Assembly (NCBI GenBank): GCA_003136515.1
Contig: PLEU01000028.1
Location: forward strand, 13,233-23,944
DNA: 10,712 nt
Source: Spartobacteria bacterium
GTDB lineage: Bacteria; Verrucomicrobiota; Verrucomicrobiae; Chthoniobacterales; UBA6821
Reading direction: 5' to 3'
Position 1 is the stretch's first letter. Every line of letters starts with the position of its first letter. The notes under the pieces are model-generated. The model was not told the DNA's origin. It was given only the letters and a program-made list of their open reading frames with translations, and ran no database searches. Made by a program: the position numbers and the translations under genes. Shown in pieces: positions 1 to 4,637 of this stretch.

Positions 1-754
1 TGCCTACGTGGCGATGACCCGTTCCAGAAAGGCACTTTACCTTGTGACCAAGAAACTCAAGGAGAGCACGACCTCGAAGAATTTCGCGCGACTCCTGATG
101 CTCACACTAAGTCCGGGAAGAGGTAGTAAAGTCACGGAGTCCGGCGATGAAAGATGGTTCGAAGACTCTCCGATCTGGGCTGAGGCGGCGGGTGAAACAG
201 GTTCTGCCGAATCGATGCTCCTTCCAGCCTGCACAGCTGGGACTCCTCAGTCCCTTTCACCATCCTCGGCTGCCAAAAGGACTCCTGCTTCGGGGGAGAT
301 GACAGATGGGGCCGCCGTTTCCCCGGAGGCCGCCAATCTGGGCACCGAGATCCATGAGGTGCTTTCGCGCATCGAGTGGAATCCTAGCACTGCCTCTCTC
401 ACTTCATGCAGTCTGGAGGCACGCAGTCTACTGGAGAAATTCCTGATAACCCCCGAGGCGGCGAATCTTTTCACCAAACCTGCAGGGGAGTGGGAGGTCT
501 GGAGGGAGAAGGCCTTTGACCTAATGAATGACGGGCGATGGATCAGTGGAGTCTTCGACCGTGTCCACATCCGCAGAGAAAGTGGGCGCGCCGAGGAGGT
601 CCTGATATTTGATTACAAGACGAACCGCTCAACTCCGGTGGCAATCGCCACTGAATACGCCGGTCAGATGGAGCAATATCGCCTTGCCGCCTCCCGGCTT
701 CTCGATATTCCCACGGACAAAGTCACGGCTCGAACGGTTCCCATCCGTGCATGA
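1..754 (+). CDS. UvrD/RecB-type helicase-nuclease, C-terminal part (AddA-like), 5' partial
   Basis: The reading frame is open from the left edge (first whole codon at base 2) to a TGA at 752-754, so only the last 250 residues are seen. The first residues, A-Y-V-A-M-T-R-S, match helicase motif VI of UvrD/REP superfamily 1 enzymes (usual form YVALTRA). The rest fits a RecB-family PD-(D/E)XK nuclease domain: G-T-E-I-H (nt 341-355, the GxxxH motif), G-V-F-D-R-V (about nt 548-565), F-D-Y-K-T-N (nt 608-625, the metal-binding DYK) and Q-M-E-Q-Y (nt 665-679, the QxxxY motif). All expected nuclease motifs are present, so this is probably active. Such proteins act in the cytoplasm, resecting double-strand breaks and degrading linear DNA, usually with a partner (AddB in the AddAB system) that would lie outside the window. 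A low-complexity Ser/Thr/Ala stretch lies between the helicase and nuclease parts. Family is well supported; assignment to AddA rather than another RecB-like helicase is inference. Confidence 0.85.
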   Translation, partial: AYVAMTRSRKALYLVTKKLKESTTSKNFARLLMLTLSPGRGSKVTESGDERWFEDSPIWAEAAGETGSAESMLLPACTAGTPQSLSPSSAAKRTPASGEMTDGAAVSPEAANLGTEIHEVLSRIEWNPSTASLTSCSLEARSLLEKFLITPEAANLFTKPAGEWEVWREKAFDLMNDGRWISGVFDRVHIRRESGRAEEVLIFDYKTNRSTPVAIATEYAGQMEQYRLAASRLLDIPTDKVTARTVPIRA

Positions 755-977
755 GTGGATCAGTCTGATATTCGCTCAGGGATGAGGGAACGAATCGGAA
801 GGGTTAAAAAAAGCAGCCCTGAGTTCATGGGTCACTTCGCAATTTCTAAGTTTAGGATCCCATGATAGGTTAGATAGGCTTGAACTCCTCTATCAAGTGG
901 CTGCTGCATGGATCGCCTGCTGGCGTGCAATTCGGAAAAATGTGGAGCAATCCAGAGCTAGAACTTAGATTTACCCC

Positions 978-1424
978 ATGGAGGACGAACAGAAAACTGT
1001 CCTATTTCTTTGCACGGGCAATTACTACCGCAGTAGGTTTGCAGAAGAACTCTTCAATGCCCGAGTTTCCAAGTGTCTACCGAACTGGAAGGCCATTTCC
1101 CGCGCCCTGGCCATTGAAAGAGGAGTTGCAAATAAAGGGCCGATCAGTCCCTTCGCTGTGGCCGGGTTGGAACGAAGAAAGATCACTCCGTCATCACCTT
1201 TTCGGGAGCCGCTTGAATGCACGGAAAATGTCCTACTTCAGGCATCCCATGTCGTTGCCCTCAAAGAACGGGAGCACCGCACCATGTTAGAGGAGAAATT
1301 TCCGGAATGGAGTGACCGGGTGGAATACTGGCATGTCCATGATGTGGATGAAGCACTTCCTGAACAGGCGCTTGCAGAGATTCAGAAAAATGTGAAAGGA
1401 CTCATTCTCAAGCTGGCAGGGTGA
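978..1424 (+). CDS. low-molecular-weight protein tyrosine phosphatase-like protein
   Basis: A 148-residue protein. Its N-terminus has V-L-F-L-C-T-G-N-Y-Y-R-S-R-F-A-E, the phosphate-binding loop C-x5-R-S of low-molecular-weight phosphotyrosine phosphatases, with nucleophile Cys12 and Arg18. The length is normal for the family (about 140-160). A later segment, W-H-V-H-D-V-D-E-A (residues about 118-126), sits where the family has its general-acid aspartate, though the usual D-P pair is absent. The loop also departs from the standard CxGNxCRSP: Tyr replaces the second Cys and Arg replaces Pro. Related phosphatases dephosphorylate phosphotyrosine or, in arsenate reductase relatives, reduce arsenate; which applies here cannot be told. 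The start is the first ATG after an in-frame stop at 966; no clear Shine-Dalgarno precedes it, so translation may be weak. It is separated by 223 bp from the helicase gene and faces the lipoprotein gene convergently. Confidence 0.8.
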   Translation: MEDEQKTVLFLCTGNYYRSRFAEELFNARVSKCLPNWKAISRALAIERGVANKGPISPFAVAGLERRKITPSSPFREPLECTENVLLQASHVVALKEREHRTMLEEKFPEWSDRVEYWHVHDVDEALPEQALAEIQKNVKGLILKLAG

Positions 1425-1505
1425 TCCGGGGATAGCTGATTCCTTTCGGAGTCATACTGCAGCATTCTGCCAGACGCCCTGAACAAGTACGGAGAAGGAT
1501 ATCAA

Positions 1506-2006
1506 CTAGCGTCTAAAGGAGCCCGAACGACCTCCTGATCCGTGCCATGATCCGGAGCCGCCACCCCAAGAGGCCGAGCCCCCCTTGTAGCCCGAAGCAC
1601 TACCGGAACCGTTGCTCCATGACGCGGTGCTACCCCGATAGCCTGTCGCATTGCCGGAACCATTATTCCAGGAAGCGGAACCTCCACGGTATCCGTTTGC
1701 ACTTCCCGAGCCGTTGCTCCAAGAAGCCGTACCACCCCGTGCATTGTTGTAGTAACCTCCGTTCGAATACGGGGTGCGATACGCATACCCGTTTGCACCC
1801 CGGTAATACGAGCTGCTGTAATAAGCCATGCTCGTGCCGTAGTAGGTTCCACCGTAATAACCGGCTCCAGACCACCCGTAAATCGGCACAACTGATGGTG
1901 TCGGGCCATAAACGACCGGATCATAACCAGAGCTGCATCCGGCCAGGAGGAAGGATAAGAGAGAGCATATAGCCGCCAGAGTCTGAAGAGGGTTGAAAAA
2001 TTTCAT
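1506..2006 (-). CDS. Ser/Gly/Tyr-rich repeat lipoprotein
   Basis: A 166-residue protein with a lipoprotein signal peptide: charged start M-K, hydrophobic core, then lipobox L-A-G-C with the lipidated Cys at 24. It is therefore predicted to be anchored in a membrane, probably the outer one. The mature part is low complexity: a Tyr/Gly-rich stretch (residues about 30-90), then almost four copies of a 17-residue unit, G-G-x-A-S-W-x-N-G-S-G-x-A-x-G-Y-R (residues 91-156), and a Ser/Gly/Arg tail. No enzyme motif is visible. The start at 2006 is preceded by AGGG (nt 2014-2017) at 7 nt, inside the 19-bp gap after the DUF2092-like gene, which suggests the two are co-transcribed. The opposite strand is also open over most of the repeat, but its translation has no domain or signal, whereas this strand gives a clean lipobox. 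I do not recognise a named family. A structural or adhesive surface role is only a guess. Confidence 0.8.
   Translation of the reverse strand: MKFFNPLQTLAAICSLLSFLLAGCSSGYDPVVYGPTPSVVPIYGWSGAGYYGGTYYGTSMAYYSSSYYRGANGYAYRTPYSNGGYYNNARGGTASWSNGSGSANGYRGGSASWNNGSGNATGYRGSTASWSNGSGSASGYKGGSASWGGGSGSWHGSGGRSGSFRR
1539..1736 (-). repeat. 51-bp in-frame tandem repeat in the lipoprotein gene
   Basis: Four consecutive units of 51 bp (the last partial) encode the 17-residue repeat: 1736-1686, 1685-1635, 1634-1584 and 1583-1539. The units begin GGTASW, GGSASW, GSTASW and GGSASW, and the first three end GYR, GYR and GYK. Because the unit is a multiple of three, gain or loss of copies would change protein length without a frameshift. 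Confidence 0.85.
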
Positions 2007-2025
2007 CTGCTTTCCCTAGGGTATG

Positions 2026-2775
2026 TCAGCGATCAGCGGAATGGAGAATGGTTCTGAATGGAATTTCGGTGAAGCCAGCCGGCTTGTTGAATAGGAATAC
2101 GGATTTGGGGAGATGAGGATGGAGGTTCCAGTGTGAAAAATCGATAATCGTGCGAGGGAAATTGGGCTGGTCTGTGAAGGTCACCGCAAGTCGGAGGGGG
2201 AGTGCAACCGGGCCGGCATCGATCCAAATTTCCCAGTTCACGCCGGGAGATCGGAAAGCTAAATGGTCACATACCTTACCATCCACCCGTGTAGGTCCCA
2301 CGAGCATTGCACTCGTGATGTTTCGCGTGAGGATGGCATAAGGATCGCTGAAAAGCAGAGGGGCGGAAGGGAAGCGGACGCCGGTTTCCTCATGGAGACC
2401 CGAAAGCATTTCGTCGATGGTAGCCGGAGCATTTGTTTGTGAATAGACCTTCGTACCTGCAGCACTTGAAGAAACTCTTGTGCCATCATAGTAGAAGTCA
2501 AAGCGGGGAGCGTCTCCGCCGAGTCGTGCGCTCAGCATGTCGGGGCGGCGCAGTGACACCTGTCCGACGGAAAACAGGGTGATGAACTGGCCGGTAATCG
2601 CCGGGACTTCCAGAATGCTCTGGGATCTGTAAGTGAAGGCCTTCGCTTTGGCCAAGGAATCGCTCATTCGCTTGAGAAGTGAAAGTGCATTTGGGTCAAT
2701 AAGGGAGGGCTCGACCGCCCATAAAGGGCAGGGGGAGAGCAGCACCGCCAGAATCAGGTAGGAAAAGGATCTCAT
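2026..2775 (-). CDS. DUF2092-like exported protein
   Basis: A 249-residue protein starting with a typical signal peptide (M-R-S-F-S-Y-L-I-L-A ... P-L-W-A|V-E-P; cleavage near residue 20), so it is exported to the periplasm. The body resembles the DUF2092 family of predicted periplasmic proteins related to the LolA-type fold: L-L-K-R-M-S-D-S-L-A (33-42), R-R-P-D-M-L (76-81), F-Y-Y-D-G-T (94-99), a central I-D-E-M-L (120-124), V-D-G-K-V-C-D-H-L-A-F (164-174), W-E-I-W-I-D (181-186), and a C-terminal W-N-L region (216-218). The match is from memory of the family pattern. Function is unknown; relatives are suspected to bind lipids or lipoproteins. The frame is open upstream to a TTG at 2823, but ATG 2775 gives the clean signal peptide and is preferred; neither start has a strong Shine-Dalgarno. 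The stop lies 19 bp before the lipoprotein gene, suggesting an operon in which this protein might handle or accompany that lipoprotein (inference). Confidence 0.8.
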   Translation of the reverse strand: MRSFSYLILAVLLSPCPLWAVEPSLIDPNALSLLKRMSDSLAKAKAFTYRSQSILEVPAITGQFITLFSVGQVSLRRPDMLSARLGGDAPRFDFYYDGTRVSSSAAGTKVYSQTNAPATIDEMLSGLHEETGVRFPSAPLLFSDPYAILTRNITSAMLVGPTRVDGKVCDHLAFRSPGVNWEIWIDAGPVALPLRLAVTFTDQPNFPRTIIDFSHWNLHPHLPKSVFLFNKPAGFTEIPFRTILHSADR

Positions 2776-2890
2776 GGGACGATTGACAGAGGGTTGATGG
2801 TGGGTAAAAGAAAACCAAAACAAAAGTTGTGAAAAGGGGTGGCTTGGAATCTACGAAATCCAAGCTATCAGCAACGGTTCGATATCAGCC

Positions 2891-3039
2891 ATGGAAATGG
2901 GATCTGAGATGCCAAATATTTGCATGAGTTTTTATAACAGAATGACTATTAAGGAGTTCCCATGACCGATTGTATCGTTTTGGGAAATCACGATTCTCAT
3001 CAAGATTTTAACCAGCCTATGATTGCCGCTAGAGCGTAA
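2891..3039 (+). other. two tiny overlapping ORFs with a Shine-Dalgarno, possible small coupled ORFs
   Basis: In the gap between two minus-strand genes the + strand has a 24-codon ORF (ATG 2891, stop 2963-2965) whose stop overlaps the ATG at 2962 of a 25-codon ORF (stop 3037-3039) in an ATGA junction. AAGGAG (2951-2956) stands 5 nt before the second ATG, an ideal ribosome-binding position. The second product begins M-T-D-C-I-V-L-G-N-H and has no recognisable motif; it overlaps the 3' end of the peptidoglycan-binding gene by 11 bp. This may be chance; no promoter was identified. Confidence 0.15.
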
Positions 3040-3577
3040 TTCCCAGACTTGAGAGGGTTTTCAGATCTAGGCGCCCACTGACCGGAAGATTATTGTCGGC
3101 TTGGAATTGCTGAACTGCCTGGGCAGTTTGGGGACCGTAGGTGCCATCCACTACGCCTTTATAGTATCCCAGTCCCGCCAACTTAGCCTGTGCTTTAGCC
3201 AATGCTTCACTCGAATGGCTAACATTGGAGACAGGTTGATTGGCAACGACGACTTGTGGGGCGCCTTGATAATAGCCGGTAGTGGCATAGCTTGGCACGG
3301 CGACTGAATACACAGGTTGAGAGACAAAAGGAGCGGTAACAGCAGCCACAACGCCCGCTGCCCCGAGTCCAAAAAGAGTCCAGCCCAGTCCGTTGGGTAC
3401 GCCTGTGCCGTACCAGCCCCCGTATCCACGATAGTACCCACCGTGATACCCTCCATAGTAGCCGCCATGGTAGCCACCCCAGCCGCCGCCGTAAGGATAT
3501 GCCTGAACGCTAGGCAGGAGACTGAGCGTCATCAGCATCACGATCATTGTCCAAGTGGCCAATCTGAGTTTCTTCAT
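3029..3577 (-). CDS. exported Gly/Tyr-rich protein with C-terminal peptidoglycan-binding domain
   Basis: A 182-residue protein. Residues 1-26 form a signal peptide (M-K-K-L-R-L, hydrophobic core, cleavage after S-V-Q-A). Residues 27-58 are a Gly/Tyr/His/Trp-rich stretch built from G-G-Y and H-G-G-Y-Y units. Residues 64-84 are hydrophobic and could be a second membrane segment. Residues about 126-180 match the peptidoglycan-binding domain 1 fold (PF01471 type): A-K-A-Q-A-K-L-A-G-L-G-Y-Y, then V-D-G-T-Y-G-P-Q-T, A-V-Q-Q-F-Q and L-P-V-S-G-R-L-D. No hydrolase domain accompanies it, so it probably binds the cell wall without cutting it, acting in the periplasm or at the envelope. The start is supported by an excellent Shine-Dalgarno, AGGAGAGGG on the minus strand (nt 3586-3594). 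It lies 254 bp upstream of the DUF2092-like gene in the same direction; whether they share a transcript is unclear. Confidence 0.85.
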   Translation of the reverse strand: MKKLRLATWTMIVMLMTLSLLPSVQAYPYGGGWGGYHGGYYGGYHGGYYRGYGGWYGTGVPNGLGWTLFGLGAAGVVAAVTAPFVSQPVYSVAVPSYATTGYYQGAPQVVVANQPVSNVSHSSEALAKAQAKLAGLGYYKGVVDGTYGPQTAQAVQQFQADNNLPVSGRLDLKTLSSLGITL

Positions 3578-3585
3578 GGAATTAT

Positions 3586-3594
3586 CCCTCTCCT
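3586..3594 (-). promoter_or_regulatory. Shine-Dalgarno of the peptidoglycan-binding protein gene
   Basis: Read on the minus strand this is AGGAGAGGG, ending 8 nt before the ATG at 3577. It fixes the start and predicts strong translation. Confidence 0.7.
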
Positions 3595-3892
3595 GTTAAT
3601 CCGAATGTAGCCCCATATCGATGCAAAGCAAAAAAATGTTTTATAAAAGGATGAGCGCTACTGCGAAAACCGTCCTGCCCAATTGCCCCTAACTTAACAT
3701 AATCAAAAAAGGGTCTCACAGTTTCCGAATCCAAGACTTTCTAATTTATGGCTATTGATGTGACTGCTCAATTCAACCTTTTCTGGCGGAATTTCCATCT
3801 GTTCCTGTGAGAAGGGGCATCTGGCCGTGCACTCTCTGAAATCATCGGAGATTCTAATCATTTGATTGAGAAACCATGATGAAGAGCCTAAT

Positions 3893-3897
3893 GGAGG
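3893..3897 (+). promoter_or_regulatory. Shine-Dalgarno of the ParB-like-motif gene
   Basis: GGAGG lies 9 nt before the ATG at 3907. It supports that start codon. Confidence 0.65.
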
Positions 3898-3906
3898 ACT
3901 CACCTT

Positions 3907-4290
3907 ATGAAAAAATCTCCATCTCCCCATTGGAAAGATCGTTCAGACGAGCATGATTATCTCGCGGCGGCAAACTATCTTTCGCTGCTCATAGATCCGG
4001 ATCAGGCAAAGAAAATTGCCGCCCGTTTTAAAAAGTCTCCCATTGCAAAATATCTAGCCAAGGATCTACTGCGTGCCAGCAGACTTCCGCTGCTCCCTCA
4101 GGAGAACTACCATGTCAAGGGGGATATTAAAAAGGTAAGAAAAGGTGATCTTCTTTCCCCCGTATTGCTGTTGAGAGGGAGCATTGAATCCGATAAGCCT
4201 GTGATCATCGCGGACGGCTATCATCGCATTTGTGCCAGCTACTATTTGAATGAGAATGCAGAGGTGCTTTGTCACCTTGTGGATCTATAG
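3907..4290 (+). CDS. conserved hypothetical protein with ParB-like D-G-Y-H-R motif
   Basis: A 127-residue, soluble, charged protein without a signal peptide, so cytoplasmic. The N-terminal half (residues 10-60) is predicted helical, with D-E-H-D-Y-L-A-A-A-N-Y-L-S-L and a later A-K-D-L-L-R-A-S-R-L-P-L-L. The C-terminal half has L-S-P-V-L-L-L-R-G (83-91) and I-I-A-D-G-Y-H-R-I-C-A-S-Y (100-112). The latter resembles the G-x-H-R segment of ParB N-terminal/sulfiredoxin-like folds, where the motif binds a nucleotide or phosphate. I recall similar short hypothetical proteins in other bacteria but no function for them. The short length and lack of a DNA-binding helix-turn-helix argue against a true chromosome-partitioning ParB. 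It appears monocistronic: a good Shine-Dalgarno before it and an intrinsic terminator 41 bp after it. Confidence 0.75.
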   Translation: MKKSPSPHWKDRSDEHDYLAAANYLSLLIDPDQAKKIAARFKKSPIAKYLAKDLLRASRLPLLPQENYHVKGDIKKVRKGDLLSPVLLLRGSIESDKPVIIADGYHRICASYYLNENAEVLCHLVDL

Positions 4291-4331
4291 AGCTGGTCGA
4301 GATATTCATGCGTTGGTATAGGAATCCAGCA

Positions 4332-4360
4332 TCCCGCAAGCTCTGAGCGGGAAGTTTTTT
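4332..4360 (+). terminator. intrinsic terminator after the ParB-like-motif gene
   Basis: A stem TCCCGC (4332-4337) pairs with GCGGGA (4347-4352) around a 9-nt loop, followed after AG by six T (4355-4360). This is a standard rho-independent layout and insulates the giant gene downstream. Confidence 0.85.
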
Positions 4361-4510
4361 GCATCTTTGGATACGGTCGGCAGGATGCTTTCTTATGTCA
4401 GCTCCGGAGGGTTTATAAGATAAGGAAGTACGGAATAATAATATTTTCTTAATCTTAATAATAAGAACATATTACGGTTTTTATATAAATTCTCTATTTT
4501 TTGCATCTGC

Positions 4511-4538
4511 TTGAAATTATTGATGCTAGTGATATTAT
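4511..4538 (+). promoter_or_regulatory. sigma70-type promoter for the giant secreted enzyme gene
   Basis: TTGAAA (4511-4516) and TATTAT (4533-4538) each differ from the sigma70 consensus at one position and are 16 bp apart. They lie at the end of an A/T-rich stretch. Transcription would start near 4545, giving a leader of about 40 nt to GTG 4587 or about 90 nt to ATG 4638. No operator or repeat was seen beside it. Confidence 0.55.
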
Positions 4539-4573
4539 CTCGTACTAGACTAAATTAACTTGGATTCTCGAAA

Positions 4574-4577
4574 GAGG
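4574..4577 (+). promoter_or_regulatory. possible Shine-Dalgarno that bears on the giant gene's start
   Basis: GAGG stands 7 nt before ATG 4585 (which is followed at once by TGA) and 9 nt before the in-frame GTG at 4587. No comparable site precedes ATG 4638. This favours GTG 4587 as a real alternative start that would add 17 residues to the signal peptide's N-region. Confidence 0.4.
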
Positions 4578-4637
4578 ACTCCGTATGTGACCTCCCTGCT
4601 CATCCCCAGACCCCCCCCCATCCTTAACAGTAGCTGC

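Larger units (their letters stand above)
3578..3906. other. intergenic region between divergent genes
   Basis: This 329-bp gap separates the minus-strand peptidoglycan-binding gene from the plus-strand 127-residue gene, so it must hold both promoters. It contains the two ribosome-binding sites (3586-3594 minus, 3893-3897 plus) and A/T-rich patches near 3629-3650 and 3696-3712. I found no -35/-10 pair good enough to call, no strong hairpin and no RNA gene. An open frame on the minus strand (3930-3703) runs through it but shows no domain or signal peptide. Confidence 0.5.
4291..4637. other. intergenic region upstream of the giant gene
   Basis: This 347-bp gap holds the terminator (4332-4360), a markedly A/T-rich stretch (about 4430-4560) with a sigma70-like promoter, a possible Shine-Dalgarno (4574-4577) with a GTG start option at 4587, and a run of nine C (4611-4619). 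No other gene is seen. Confidence 0.7.

Noticed and set aside
880..1290. Open + strand frame (136 codons) overlapping the phosphatase gene
   Set aside because: No recognisable motif, and it is out of frame with a gene that carries an intact C-x5-R-S loop.
1438..1453. Small hairpin between the convergent phosphatase and lipoprotein genes as a bidirectional terminator
   Set aside because: The stem is only 6 bp with a G-U pair and there is no T run on either side.
1547..1972. Open + strand frame (141 codons) across the lipoprotein gene
   Set aside because: It is antisense to a gene with a clear lipobox and in-frame 51-bp repeat. Its product is Arg/His/Cys-rich with no domain, as expected for a shadow of repetitive sequence.
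2842..2865. GCTTGGA/TCCAAGC inverted repeat as terminator of the peptidoglycan-binding gene or as an operator
   Set aside because: A 7-bp stem with a 10-nt loop, 164 bp past the stop and without an adjacent T run; too weak to call.
3703..3930. Minus-strand 75-codon frame in the divergent intergenic region
   Set aside because: It overlaps the Shine-Dalgarno and start of the + strand gene and shows no domain or signal peptide.
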